A stretch of DNA of 46,989 nt from Verrucomicrobiaceae bacterium (GTDB taxonomy: Bacteria; Verrucomicrobiota; Verrucomicrobiia; Verrucomicrobiales; Verrucomicrobiaceae). The stretch is taken from the NCBI GenBank assembly GCA_027487315.1, contig JAIYDW010000149.1, forward strand, positions 1-46,989. The letters are read 5' to 3'. The notes below the pieces were generated by a model. That model was not told the origin of the DNA and did not search any database. It saw only the letters and a program-made list of their open reading frames with translations. Shown here in pieces: positions 17,982-29,700 of the stretch. A program made the translations under genes and the position numbers. How positions within the stretch are numbered: the stretch's first letter is position 1; every line of letters starts with the position of its first letter.

Positions 17982-18722
17982 CTATTTGACCTCAGATTCG
18001 CTGGTCACTTCAACGCCTTCCTGATCCACTTCAGCAACCTTTTCGATCAACTCACCCTTAAAGGCACCCAGCAATCGCTCCAGCACCCGGTCCGCCCCGC
18101 CAAACTTCAGATCGTCAATCACCACCCGCTTTTCCCTTCCACCAGGCTCCGTCTGATACCACGCATACGCCAGCCCCTTGTTGTCCCACTTCCGCTTGTC
18201 CACTCGAACCACATCCGCATACCGCACCGTCTCCCCCTCCGGCGTCACCCAATGATCCGCCTCCCCCCTCAAGACCTTTCCCCGATTCAACAGCAGCACC
18301 ACTCCCGCCGCCATCCCGATCCCCATCGTCCCCAATCCCCACCACAACTGCTCATCCACCTCCTTCTGCGTGAATCGCTTCGGCTTCTCCGGCCACCCGT
18401 TCACCGCGGCGTATTGCAACCACTTCGGCGGCTCCCCCGCCTTGCCCTTCGGCCACCCCTCCGCATCCGCTTTCACCATCCACTCCTCCAACTTCCCCGC
18501 CTTCTGCGCCTCATCATAACTCGGCAGCAACACCTTCTCAAACCACTCCTGCTTGTCCGCGATCTCATTCGCCTTCGGATACCCCACCTTCCAATCGTAA
18601 ATGAAATACAGCCCAAACGCCACGCACATCCCCGCCATCATGCCCATGCGCCGATAATACCAGGTCGTCACCCGGCACACGATCGGCTCCCCGTGATTCT
18701 CCACCCTTAAGGTCTCACTCAT
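17982..18722 (-). CDS. Membrane protein of unknown function, 246 residues
   Basis: Two membrane helices are visible (about 26-44 and 130-147). Between them lies a soluble stretch rich in tryptophan, lysine and proline (WVKADAEGWPKG, then NGWPEKPKR). The C-terminal 90 residues form a soluble domain with a repeated pattern of charged strands (VTPEGETVRYADVVRVDKRKW). I know of no assigned function for this type of protein. It is divergent from the metallopeptidase gene at 18886. Confidence 0.65.
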   Translation of the reverse strand: MSETLRVENHGEPIVCRVTTWYYRRMGMMAGMCVAFGLYFIYDWKVGYPKANEIADKQEWFEKVLLPSYDEAQKAGKLEEWMVKADAEGWPKGKAGEPPKWLQYAAVNGWPEKPKRFTQKEVDEQLWWGLGTMGIGMAAGVVLLLNRGKVLRGEADHWVTPEGETVRYADVVRVDKRKWDNKGLAYAWYQTEPGGREKRVVIDDLKFGGADRVLERLLGAFKGELIEKVAEVDQEGVEVTSESEVK

Positions 18723-18885
18723 CGCTAAATCAAAGCGGTGTCAACGCCATCTGGCAACTTCCCTTTTCGTCACTCTGCCCCCTGAACTTCCACGCATTTC
18801 TGCACCAAAATCACTGGTATTCGGCGTTTTATATGTTGTATCATCATTCGACCCCGTTCGCCCTAACCCCTCACCCCCTCGATCC

Positions 18886-19575
18886 ATGTTCTTCTACCTC
18901 GCCCTCTTCATCGGCACCATGGCCATCGGCGCCTTCGCCAGCTACCGCGTCCGCTCCACCTACAACAAATACTCCCAAGTGCCCGCCTCCTCCGGCATGA
19001 CCGGCGCCCAGGTCGCCCAGCGCATCCTGGACCTCAATGACATCCGCGACGTCACCATCCACGCCACCCCCGGGCACCTCACCGATCACTACGACCCCTC
19101 CCACCGCCGCCTCGTCCTCTCCGAAGAGAACTACTACGGCAACTCCGTCGCTGCCCTTGGCGTCGCCGCCCACGAGTGCGGTCACGCCATCCAGCACAAA
19201 CAACTCTACGCTCCCCTCCAGTGGCGCATGGCCGCCGTCGGCATCACCAACATCGCCTCCCAGGCCGCCATGTGGATCCCCATGCTCGGCCTAGCAGGCG
19301 GCCTGATTCCCGCCAAACTCGCCATCACCATCATGACCCTCTGCATGGGCGTCATCATGCTCTTCCAACTCGTCACCCTCCCCGTCGAATTCGACGCCAC
19401 CGCTCGCGCCAAAAAAATCCTCGCCAGCACCGGGGCCGTCGCTCCCGGCACCGAATTCAATGCCATGAGCAGTGTCCTCAGCGCCGCCGCCCTCACCTAC
19501 GTCGCCGCCTTCATCTCCTCCCTCGGCTACTTCCTCTATTACCTCCTCCGCATGGCGGGCGGTTCACGCGATTAA
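18886..19575 (+). CDS. YugP-like zinc metallopeptidase, membrane-bound
   Basis: 229 residues with an N-terminal membrane helix, the zinc-binding motif HECGHAIQHK near residue 96, and two or three more hydrophobic helices in the C-terminal half. Length and motif match the YugP/neutral zinc metallopeptidase family of bacterial membranes, whose substrate is not known. The HExxH motif is read with C in the third place, which the family allows. It is followed six bases later by the YdjY-domain gene, so the two are probably cotranscribed. Confidence 0.85.
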   Translation: MFFYLALFIGTMAIGAFASYRVRSTYNKYSQVPASSGMTGAQVAQRILDLNDIRDVTIHATPGHLTDHYDPSHRRLVLSEENYYGNSVAALGVAAHECGHAIQHKQLYAPLQWRMAAVGITNIASQAAMWIPMLGLAGGLIPAKLAITIMTLCMGVIMLFQLVTLPVEFDATARAKKILASTGAVAPGTEFNAMSSVLSAAALTYVAAFISSLGYFLYYLLRMAGGSRD

Positions 19576-19581
19576 TCCGCC

Positions 19582-20325
19582 ATGCACTCCATCACTCCTC
19601 GCCTCATCGCTGCCTTGCTCCTGCTTGGCAGCGGTTTGCTTTCCGCCCAGGAAGCCGTTGTCGACCCTGAAAAACAGCTCGCCGAAAAAATGGCCGCCGC
19701 CCAAGGCCGCCTCCAGAAAACCTCGCCCACCCAATACACCCTCGGCACCATCCAAATCGACGCCGCCAAACGCGAAATTCGCTTCCCCTGCACCCTCCTC
19801 CATCAGCAAATCCCCATCGAATACATCCTCGTCCACGAAACCGGCAAAGACCACGAAACCATCCTCACCACCGCCGTCACCCCCATCGACCTCCAAGTCG
19901 CCCTCCTCCTCGCCAACTACACCCCAGGCTCCACCGGCCTCTTCGCCAAACTCCCCAAAGACGAACCCCTCCCCTTCAAGGAACAGGAACCCAAAACCCC
20001 CGGCGCCCACCGCGTCCAACTCGCCGCCGAATGGGAAATCGACGGCAAAAAACACACCTCTCCGCTCTCCCAGTGGTTCCAAAACAGCGACCTCCGCGTC
20101 CCCCCGCCCGACCTCGACACCTGGATCTTCAACGGCTCCAAAATCGATAACCGGGGCTTCGTCGCCGAAAGCGAAGGCTCCTTCATCGCCGTCTACGCCG
20201 ACGCCAACGCCCTCTTTAACTCCCCCGCCGCCGGCAACCACCGCGACGACATCTGGATCAGCCTCCCAAAAAACATCCCCCCGGAAGGCACCGCCGTCAC
20301 CCTCGTCATCACCCCCGCCCCTTAA
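19582..20325 (+). CDS. Secreted YdjY-domain protein
   Basis: 247 residues with a signal peptide (MHSITPRLIAALLLLGSGLLSAQ, cut after the alanine). The mature part carries the pattern of the YdjY domain: a strand ending RFPCTLLHQQIPIEYILVHETGK, then HETILTTAVTPIDLQVALLL. Proteins with this domain are frequent in Planctomycetes and Verrucomicrobia and have no established function. It lies between the metallopeptidase and a squalene-cyclase-fold protein, all on the same strand with short gaps. Confidence 0.7.
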   Translation: MHSITPRLIAALLLLGSGLLSAQEAVVDPEKQLAEKMAAAQGRLQKTSPTQYTLGTIQIDAAKREIRFPCTLLHQQIPIEYILVHETGKDHETILTTAVTPIDLQVALLLANYTPGSTGLFAKLPKDEPLPFKEQEPKTPGAHRVQLAAEWEIDGKKHTSPLSQWFQNSDLRVPPPDLDTWIFNGSKIDNRGFVAESEGSFIAVYADANALFNSPAAGNHRDDIWISLPKNIPPEGTAVTLVITPAP

Positions 20326-20347
20326 TCCCTTCCCGTCCACCCACACC

Positions 20348-21523
20348 ATGCGCCTCTTCCTCACCCTCGCCGCCGCCTGCTCCATCGCCGCTCCCGCCGC
20401 CCGCCTCCACGCCCAGGCCGCCACCGTCCCCGCTCAAAACGCCTCCCTCAAACAGGAAATCGCCCTCGCCTACCAGCGCGGTCTGTCCTTCCTCAAATCC
20501 AAGCAAAACCCCGACTCCGGCCAGTGGGGCGATGCCGAACCCGTCGCCTTCACCGGCCTCATGTCCGCCTGCTTCCTCCTCGACCCCAATCGCACCCCCG
20601 ACTCACCCGCCCCCGCAGAGGCCTCCAAAGGCATCGCCTTCCTGCTCAAAAACACCCAACCCGACGGCGGCATCTACATCAAAGCCCGCGCCAACTACAA
20701 CACCGCCCTCGCCCTCATGGCCCTCCTCCTCGACCCCAAACTCGAGAATGAAGAAGTCATGCTCAAAGCCCGCCGCTTCCTCGTCTCCCGCCAAATGGAC
20801 CTCGATGAACCCGGCAAAAACGACAACCCCCTCGACGGCGGCATCGGCTACGGCGACGACAAAGGCAACCACGCCGACCTCTCCAACACCCACTTCGTCA
20901 TGGAAGCCCTCCACCACGCCGAAGCCCTCCTCGCCGACAAAGGTGACGCCGCCAAAAACGAGCCCAAACTCAACTTCGCCGCCGCCATCGACTTCATCCA
21001 ACGCTGCCAGAACCGCCCCGAATCCAACAAAGCCCCTTGGGTCAGCAACGATCCCAAAGACGCCGGCGGCTTCATCTACAACCCCGTCGAAACCCGTGGT
21101 GAGGAAGTCAAAACCGCCGACGGGCGTGTCGCCCTCCGCTCCTACGGCAGCATCAGCTACGCTGGCCTCCTCAGCTTCATCTACGCCGGCCTCACCCAGG
21201 ACGACCCCCGCGTCCAAGCCGCCCTCCAGTGGCTCAGCCAAAACTACACTCTCGACGAAAACCCCGGCATGGGCGCCCAGGGCAAATACTACTACTACCA
21301 CACCATGGCCAAGGCCCTCAACGCCGCCAACATCGACTTCCTCAAACTCTCCGACGGCAAAGTCGTCGACTGGCGCCAGCAACTCGCCGAAAAACTCCTC
21401 AACATCCAAAAAGGCGACGGCTCCTGGATCAACGACGAAGCCGCCCGCTGGATGGAAGGCGACGCCGTCCTCACCACCGGCTACATCCTCATGGCCCTAG
21501 CCCGAGTCCACCAAAGCCTCTAA
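20348..21523 (+). CDS. Secreted squalene/prenyltransferase-fold repeat protein
   Basis: 391 residues with a signal peptide (through about residue 23) and then alpha-alpha toroid repeats: GQWGDAEPVAFTGLMSACF, DGGIYIKARANYNTALALM, DGGIGYGDDKGNHADLSNT and GSISYAGLLSFIY. These QxxDGxW-like units belong to the squalene cyclase/prenyltransferase fold, which in secreted bacterial proteins is often non-catalytic. The cyclase DXDD acid motif is not seen. Cotranscription with the YdjY gene 22 bases upstream is likely. Confidence 0.75.
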   Translation: MRLFLTLAAACSIAAPAARLHAQAATVPAQNASLKQEIALAYQRGLSFLKSKQNPDSGQWGDAEPVAFTGLMSACFLLDPNRTPDSPAPAEASKGIAFLLKNTQPDGGIYIKARANYNTALALMALLLDPKLENEEVMLKARRFLVSRQMDLDEPGKNDNPLDGGIGYGDDKGNHADLSNTHFVMEALHHAEALLADKGDAAKNEPKLNFAAAIDFIQRCQNRPESNKAPWVSNDPKDAGGFIYNPVETRGEEVKTADGRVALRSYGSISYAGLLSFIYAGLTQDDPRVQAALQWLSQNYTLDENPGMGAQGKYYYYHTMAKALNAANIDFLKLSDGKVVDWRQQLAEKLLNIQKGDGSWINDEAARWMEGDAVLTTGYILMALARVHQSL

Positions 21524-21634
21524 CCCCCGCAGCCGCATTCGCCAGAATGCGATCCCATAGACTCCCCCGCAGCCGCATTCGCCAGAATGCGTTCCTCCTC
21601 ACCGCACCCCTTAGACGCATTCGCCAGAATACCC
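21524..21634. repeat. REP-like palindromes, three copies
   Basis: CGCATTC-GCCA-GAATGCG occurs at 21534-21551 and 21574-21591, the two being part of a 28-base unit repeated with a 40-base period. A degenerate third copy lies at 21615-21632. The stems are perfect in the first two. A related palindrome, CGTTC-GTCA-GAACG, is at 38458-38471 after murC-murB. Confidence 0.75.
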
Positions 21635-21640
21635 CTCCCC

Positions 21641-21680
21641 TAATCCTGTTAATCCAAAAAAATCCTGTTAATCCTGTTAG
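21641..21680 (-). repeat. GGATTAAC mini-repeat, intergenic copy
   Basis: Four ACAGGATTA-like units on minus between the squalene-fold gene and aspS. Unlike the element copies, no start codon follows in the repeat direction. Confidence 0.7.
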
Positions 21681-21720
21681 AGCCAGGACGTGGCCCACTC
21701 ACAGCCCGTGCAACTCCCCC

Positions 21721-21750
21721 TTGCACACCGCCCCGTTCATGGGACTTTAA
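21721..21750 (+). promoter_or_regulatory. Putative promoter of aspS-gltX
   Basis: TTGCAC at 21721-21726 and CTTTAA at 21745-21750 with an 18-base spacer, 22 bases before the aspS ATG. GTGCAA just upstream of TTGCAC makes an inverted pair around a C-rich loop. Confidence 0.45.
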
Positions 21751-21772
21751 CCGCTTTTCACCGACCCCTTCC

Positions 21773-23599
<1,827 letters not shown>

Positions 23600-23609
23600 A
23601 CGCGCCCCC

Positions 23610-23637
23610 GATCTTCTATCTTCCATCTCCCATCTCC
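23610..23637 (-). repeat. ATCTTCCATCTCC mini-repeat
   Basis: Four imperfect 6-7 base units (ATCTTC, CATCTCC) between aspS and gltX. The purine-rich strand is minus. Confidence 0.6.
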
Positions 23638-23652
23638 GCTCGCGTAGCGAGC
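23638..23652. repeat. Palindrome before gltX
   Basis: GCTCGC-GTA-GCGAGC, eight bases before the gltX ATG at 23661. A related palindrome is at 33545-33561. It could affect gltX translation or be a dispersed REP-like element. Confidence 0.6.
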
Positions 23653-23660
23653 CTACCGCC

Positions 23661-24974
23661 ATGTCCATCCGCGTCCGCTTCGCCCCTTCCCCCACCGGCT
23701 ACCTCCACGTCGGCGGCGCCCGCACCGCCCTGTTCAACTGGCTCTACGCCCGCAAACTTCATGGTGCCTTCATCCTCCGCATCGAGGACACCGACGAAGC
23801 GCGTAACACCGAAGCCGCCCGCAACGCCATCTTCGAAGGTCTCCGCTGGCTCGGCATCGACTGGGATGAAGGCCCCGAAGCCGGCGGCGACTGCGGCCCC
23901 TACTTCCAAAGCCAGCGCCAAGCCATCTACGACCGCTACCTCGACACCCTCACCGCCGCCGGCCGCACCTACACCGAGGAATCCGGCGCCGTCCGCTTCA
24001 AGTTCTCCCGCACCCCCATCACCGTCCCCGACCTCGTTTGCGGCGATGTCGAATTCGCCGCCACCGAAGAGCCCGACATGACCCTCCGCCGCCCCGACGG
24101 CAGCTACATCTTCCACTTCGTCAACGTCGTGGACGACATCGAAATGGGCATCACCCACGTCTTCCGGGGCGAGGACCACCTCTCCAACACCTGGAAGCAC
24201 ATCGACCTCTTCGAAGCCTTCGGCAAAAACCCGCCCACCTACGCTCACATCCCCCTCATTCTGAACCCCGGCGGCTCCAAAATGAGCAAGCGCGACGAAG
24301 GCGCCGCCGTCGCCAGCTACGCCGACGAAGGCTACCTCCCCGAAGCCGTCTTCAACTACCTTTGCCTCCTCGGCTGGACACCCCGCGCCGAAACCGAAAA
24401 GCTCGATCGCCAAACCCTCATCCAGCTCTTCGACACCCGCGAGATCCACTCCGGCAACGCCCGCTTCGACGCCGCCAAGTTGAAGTGGCTCAACGCCCAC
24501 TACCTGCGCGATCTCTCCCCGGAAGCCATGCTTGCCGCCGCCCGCCCCTTCCTCGACCGCGCTGGCCTCGTCATCGAAGACGAAGCCAACGCCGCCGCTG
24601 CCATCTACAGCGTCCGCGAAAAAGTCCACCTCCTCACCGAGTTCCCCGAGTGGGTCCACTATTTCTTCCGCAATGACTTCCCCATGGAAGCCGACTGCCT
24701 CGCCAAGCTCCAGTCCAAACCCGAAAACGCCGCCCTCCTGGCAGCCGCCGCCACCGCCTTCTCCGCCCTCCCCGACATCTTCACCGAGGACCAAGCCCAC
24801 GAAGCCCTCAACACCGCCGCCGCCGCCCAAAGCGTTAAACCCGGCGCCCTCATGCCCCTCCTCCGCGCCGCCCTCACTGGCCAAAACCGCGGCCCCGGCG
24901 TCACCACCATCGCCCACCTCCTAGGCAAACAAAAAGTCCTCACCCGCCTCACCGCCGCCATTGCTCTTCTTTAA
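23661..24974 (+). CDS. gltX: Glutamate-tRNA ligase
   Basis: 437 residues, short compared with the usual 465-490, with the loss in the C-terminal anticodon-binding part. The class I signatures are intact: HVGGARTALFNWLYA (HIGH motif) near residue 16 and SKMSKRDEGA near residue 210. It charges tRNA-Glu. It follows aspS by 61 bases, with two repeats between. No gatCAB genes are in view, so I cannot say whether it also charges tRNA-Gln. Confidence 0.94.
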   Translation: MSIRVRFAPSPTGYLHVGGARTALFNWLYARKLHGAFILRIEDTDEARNTEAARNAIFEGLRWLGIDWDEGPEAGGDCGPYFQSQRQAIYDRYLDTLTAAGRTYTEESGAVRFKFSRTPITVPDLVCGDVEFAATEEPDMTLRRPDGSYIFHFVNVVDDIEMGITHVFRGEDHLSNTWKHIDLFEAFGKNPPTYAHIPLILNPGGSKMSKRDEGAAVASYADEGYLPEAVFNYLCLLGWTPRAETEKLDRQTLIQLFDTREIHSGNARFDAAKLKWLNAHYLRDLSPEAMLAAARPFLDRAGLVIEDEANAAAAIYSVREKVHLLTEFPEWVHYFFRNDFPMEADCLAKLQSKPENAALLAAAATAFSALPDIFTEDQAHEALNTAAAAQSVKPGALMPLLRAALTGQNRGPGVTTIAHLLGKQKVLTRLTAAIALL

Positions 24975-25014
24975 ATTCGACCGGCAGCCGAATCCCATAT
25001 CTGACCTCAGTGTG

Positions 25015-25428
25015 TTAGCGATTCAGGATTACGTGAGCCTGCTTGGCCAGAATGAGAACTAGGGCTCGTGACTGAAACTCGAATGCCCTCAGCCACTTGG
25101 AGTCTGGCGGATCAGAAGCGACATAGATGCCATTAGCACAGTCTTCATCCGTCCAGTAGCCCACAGTAAACAAACAGTCGTCTTCTGTGAATGGAAGCTC
25201 TGCGTCTCTTGGATGAAACTCGAATCGCTCGACCCCCTCGTAAGTCAGCTCAATCTCCCTTGGACCATCCCCCGGCACCCATTCGCCATCCCCTTTTCGC
25301 CAATAAAGACTGACGGAGCGATTCTCAACCGAGTAATGCAGCGCACAGAAATCGTAATCATTGTGCAAATCCAACTCCAGCCCTTCTGCGCAAAGGTAGA
25401 CGTCTCGAAGCGTAAACTGTTCGTCCAT
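25015..25428 (-). CDS. Hypothetical protein, 137 residues
   Basis: From the ATG at 25428 (start MDEQFTLRDVYLCAEGLELD). The sequence is acidic and rich in aromatic residues, with a likely all-beta fold, and has no known motif I can identify. The frame continues ten codons further upstream. Base composition here is nearer to neutral than in the flanking core genes, which could mean a later arrival. Confidence 0.55.
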   Translation of the reverse strand: MDEQFTLRDVYLCAEGLELDLHNDYDFCALHYSVENRSVSLYWRKGDGEWVPGDGPREIELTYEGVERFEFHPRDAELPFTEDDCLFTVGYWTDEDCANGIYVASDPPDSKWLRAFEFQSRALVLILAKQAHVILNR

Positions 25429-25482
25429 ACCTTGCGCCACATGTCCTCCGTTCAACAACCAGTTGCAAGGAGTGGTCCCACC

Positions 25483-25683
25483 TCACCCCCTCGCCTTCCG
25501 ATACCGCGAAACACACAAAACCAGCACCCCCGCCGCACAACCCGCCACCAAACTCCGCTGCCAGCCTGACTCAAACGCACCCCGCTCACCCATCAGCACC
25601 CCAAACACAAGGATGCCCACAGCGAGCCAAACCCAAGAATAGCTCTTCCGCTCATTCACCTGTTCACGTGCGATCTCACTCAT
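25483..25683 (-). CDS. Two-helix membrane protein, 66 residues
   Basis: Two hydrophobic segments (about 15-31 and 44-58) with a polar N-terminus and a basic end (SRYRKARG). No family recognised. Confidence 0.5.
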   Translation of the reverse strand: MSEIAREQVNERKSYSWVWLAVGILVFGVLMGERGAFESGWQRSLVAGCAAGVLVLCVSRYRKARG

Positions 25684-25807
25684 AAAATGGCCTTTCTATC
25701 CCGGATGAATCCAACGCCACCCCAAACTCTCACATCCACTCCCCAACGCCAAGCCAAATCCCCAAAATAACCCAACTCGCTTCCACCCAACACACCTCCC
25801 CCACCCT

Positions 25808-26365
25808 TCAGCCGCCTCCAATCCTCGAATAAACCCGCGTGTCACGAAGCCTCCCCGACAAATCTCGCCGATCCCTCCGCAACACGCCCTCAAGCTGAAA
25901 CCCCGCCCTCTCCGCCAGCTTCCAACTCGCAACGTTCCGGTCATCCGTCGTCAGAAAAACCCGCGACGCCCCCAACCGATCCAACGCATAGTCAGACAAC
26001 GCCGCAACCCCCTCCGTGATCAATCCCCGCCCCGCAAACTTCGCATGCCCCCAATAACCGACTTCAAAGCACCGCAAATCCCAGTTCGCATCGTGAAGAC
26101 CACTGCCACCCACGAGTGCCCCATCTGACTTCTGAAAAAAGAAAACCATCAGGTCTTCGTTCACCAAAAAACGCGCATAAGCCTTCCGACACGACGCCTC
26201 CGATTGCTCAACAGTAGGTGTTGGCGAAACCCACCCCAGCCAAGGCGACAACCGCTCAAAAGATTCAACAACCGCCGCATTGAACATCGCCCCGTCCCCT
26301 GGTCGAGCCACACGAATGATCAGCCTCTCGCTCTCGATTTGTTCAGGCAGGGTGGATTCCATCAT
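25808..26365 (-). CDS. GNAT-family N-acetyltransferase (RimJ/RimL type)
   Basis: 185 residues. The pattern matches RimJ/RimL-like acetyltransferases: SERLIIRVARPGDGAMFNAAVVES at the start, VGYWGHAKFAGRGLITEG as acetyl-CoA-binding motif A, and ASRVFLTTDDRNVASWKLAERAGFQLEGVLR at the end. Such enzymes acetylate N-terminal or side-chain amines; the substrate is not known. AAGGAG lies directly before two ATG codons (26365 and 26362); the second may be used. Confidence 0.85.
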   Translation of the reverse strand: MMESTLPEQIESERLIIRVARPGDGAMFNAAVVESFERLSPWLGWVSPTPTVEQSEASCRKAYARFLVNEDLMVFFFQKSDGALVGGSGLHDANWDLRCFEVGYWGHAKFAGRGLITEGVAALSDYALDRLGASRVFLTTDDRNVASWKLAERAGFQLEGVLRRDRRDLSGRLRDTRVYSRIGGG

Positions 26366-26789
26366 CTCCTTTTCGTCAAACCTTCCTCATTCAGCAAACA
26401 GATTCAAAGGCCACGCCCTCTCCCAGCCACTCAACTTTGATATCCCCCGCTCCTCAGGCGAAACTGACCCTAAACAATTCAGAGAGGCCCAATGACCACC
26501 GCTCAACAACTCGAAACCCGTCAGTTCAAAGCCGCCCTGCGTAGCGTTGGACTCACTCTTGTCTGCCCGACGGCGCCGCCTCCAAACCGCCGCATTCCCA
26601 CCCCCACTCTTGCCGGGGATGCCCGCACGGACGTGAATTCGATCCAGGCCATGCGCCGCCATCGGGACTGGTAAAAAACCACGCCCCCAAATGTATCTCT
26701 TCTTCGACACTAACGCCGCCACCCACCTCAAGCGTGGTAACAACTAGGTGCAACTCGCGGCGGCATCCAGCCATTCCCGAATCTGAAGC
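26366..26789. other. Gene-poor stretch, 424 bases
   Basis: No convincing gene is seen. Short frames on both strands (26492-26674 on +, 26387-26743 on -) have arginine- and proline-rich translations and no ribosome site or domain. The stretch may hold remains of a gene or a dispersed sequence; I cannot identify it. Confidence 0.4.
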
Positions 26790-29700
26790 TCAGTTTTTCC
26801 GCACCACGCGAAACCCAGCCCACGATAGTGCTAGGCCAGGTGCGGCAGCCTCCCTTGCAGCGCAGCGGGCCTGCATGGCACCATCCTGCCCAGACCCACC
26901 TCGCAGGACACGTTTAGGCGTCAACGCCGGCTGATCGGCACCTTTCGGATTCGTGGCTGAGCCAGGCGCATAGGCTGCCAACCAATCCCAACACCACTCC
27001 GCCACATTGCCAGACACATCATAGATTCCGGCCGGATTGGCAGGAAATCTCCCCACCGGTGCCGTGAAAGGGGAGCCTCGCGCCCCGAATACAGGGTGAT
27101 AGCCTCCGGTCGCACTCACATCAATACCAGCCAAAGTCGCCACTGTTGGTTCAGCAAAATAGGCCGCCTGCGTATGGCTTATCGTCCCGCCACTCGGAAA
27201 TCGCCTACCATTCACACCACCTCGCGCCGCACATTCCCACTCCGCCTCCGTCGGCAGACGGTATCCATTACCCAAATAACTTGGTCCGCCAACTAAGTAT
27301 AGGTTAGCGTTCAGCACATCGACTCGTCCAGAGCGATAAACATTCTGGGCAGAAAAGGGCGTCGCTATATAGTAGCACGGCTCCCTCTGCTCCATTTCAC
27401 TGCGCGCGTTGCACCACTTGACCACATCATACCAGTTAATCCCCTGCACTGGATGATTCACCGCCCGCGCGGCGCCCGTGTTGTCAAAATCGTAACCGTT
27501 CTTTAATGCCCACTCCATCACAGCACGCCACTCCTCCAGCGTGACTTCTTTTTTCTGGATCACAAACGCGTTTAATGTGACCGATCTCACAGGGAGCTCA
27601 TCCGCTTCACCTTCACCGAGACTGTCGCCCATCTGGAACGTACCCGCCGCAAATGCAGCAAATTCTGGAGACAAAGTCGACGTCGCAGGCATCACCTCCA
27701 CTCGACCGGACAGCAGCGGCGAGTTCACAGGCGTCGTAGCCGGAGACCCCTCCTCTGGTAACTGCGCCAGCATAAAGTGCCCCGCCGCCATACTTTGATT
27801 AGACAGCAACACTCCCTGCATCGTCGTGCGCCGCGTCACATCTTCCATAGGCACCAGTGGGTTCTCATCCACAAACATCAGTTCACCGCTAAAAGTACCC
27901 GTTGCAGCATTTATCTGCCACTTCATAGCAGGTGCGCCCTCCCACACCGGATCCAGTTTCACCAGTCTCATCCCTCCCGAACCCGTTTCCACACTGGTCC
28001 ACGTCATCCTGCGCGAGATCTCCGAGGGCAGCCCGGCACCTTGGAGAAGGCACCTCGCATTGTTCGGGTCATCACTAAAACCCATCACCACACCCCACCT
28101 CGCCGGCGGCACATAGCGCCCCCCTTGCACCGCAAGCAGATGCTGTTGAATGCCAGACCCGTAACTGCGCCCCGCGCTTCCAACAGCCTCGGCGTGCTTC
28201 ACCCAGTCCAAACTTCCCCGCACTTGAACCAAATCAACGGAATCTGTCACAGCATCCGCCTCCAACCAGCCCATCAGGCTCCCCCGTCCATGCCGATAAG
28301 GCAAAGCATAGATCGGAATGAATTGCTCAAAATCTGAACTCGCCATGCCACAGATCGGAGTGCTACCGGTGAGGCGGACCCCATCCGCCAGTGCACCCGT
28401 CCAGCGTGCCATGCCACTGGAGCCGATAGTCACAGTCAAATACCCCCAACCCTCCGGCAAAGTTCCTGCCGCAGGAACTCCTGCCGCACGGAACGCTACT
28501 GTGTAGAGCCCCCGATGCAGCGTCGGTGCCTGTCGCCCCCTAAAGGACCGCAATTGCATCTGTCCCTGGGCCTCGTTGCCTACGCCATCACTCAGTCGCA
28601 ACGCACGGACACTCCACAAATTCACTTCCACCCACAAAGTCAACGGTGTTAGGCCCGACCCGCGCGAAACCACCAAACCAACCGCCCCCCCAATCGTCGG
28701 GTGAGCCGATGGCGCAGGCAAACTGCTCCGAAAACCGTAGCTCTTTCCCCCATGGTAAAGACGGCCACTCAGCACACCTTGCGCTGTCGCATTCAACGTC
28801 ACCCTTGACCCCAGCCCCTTCCCGCCATCCAGCGCACTATTCCTTGTCAAGAGACCATCGTAACTCCCTGGTAGAACAGAAGCATAGACATACCACGGCA
28901 AGGTCACGGTTTCACTTTTTCCCGCCTTGTTAAACGCGGTCAGTTGCACCATGTAGGGCTCCTGATCTTCGTAAACAATTGGTGGCACCCGGGTTGGTTT
29001 ACCAACGAGCTGACCCGTGCGCGAGTTCAGCACCACCCCTGGTGGCAGACCGCCGGCGGTGATCCGCTCTGGATAACCGAATGTACCAATGGTCAAATTC
29101 ACTGACTCACCAAGCTTGACTTCAGGAAACTGAAATTCAGGATCGATCATCGGCAACGACGCATAACTCAGCTCTGTCGGTCCGTGAAACACTGAATCCG
29201 TCCGCCCTCCCACCCGCAGCGTGACCCTGCAATCATAAGCCACCCCCTCGTCATACCACCCAACATTCGACACCCTTAACCTGGGCGTTCGGGTCCCACT
29301 GAATCGCCCCACTTCAGGCAATAGCACTCCGTTCCGATACCATTGAAAATCGAGACTTGTTCCTTTGGGTGCCTGTGTCACACACTCCAAAGACAACGTC
29401 TCTCCCTCCAAAAAAATCTCGACAGCCTTCGCCGGCTGCACCACGGCCAGAGTCACTCCTTTGCCTAAAAGGCTACCCCGCCCATTGCTCAGCCGTAGAG
29501 CATATTGACCCGCATCAGACAAGCGAACAGCGGGAAATGACAAAGGCACTCCCCCAGGAACCACCCGCCCATTTTTCAACCACCTAATCGTCATCGGCTC
29601 CTGCCCCAAAAAGGAAGAGTGAAAGTTCACCTCCCCACCCGCCAGCGCCAGCCGGGAATCCGAGTCACTCAAAAACATCGGCGCTCCTTCAGTCACAATG

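Noticed and set aside
21524-21634. CRISPR array
   Set aside because: Repeats are only three, short, palindromic and separated by 12-30 bases of unrelated length; no cas genes are near.
26387-26774. Small genes in the gap before the giant protein gene
   Set aside because: The frames on either strand have low-complexity, arginine-rich translations and no ribosome site.
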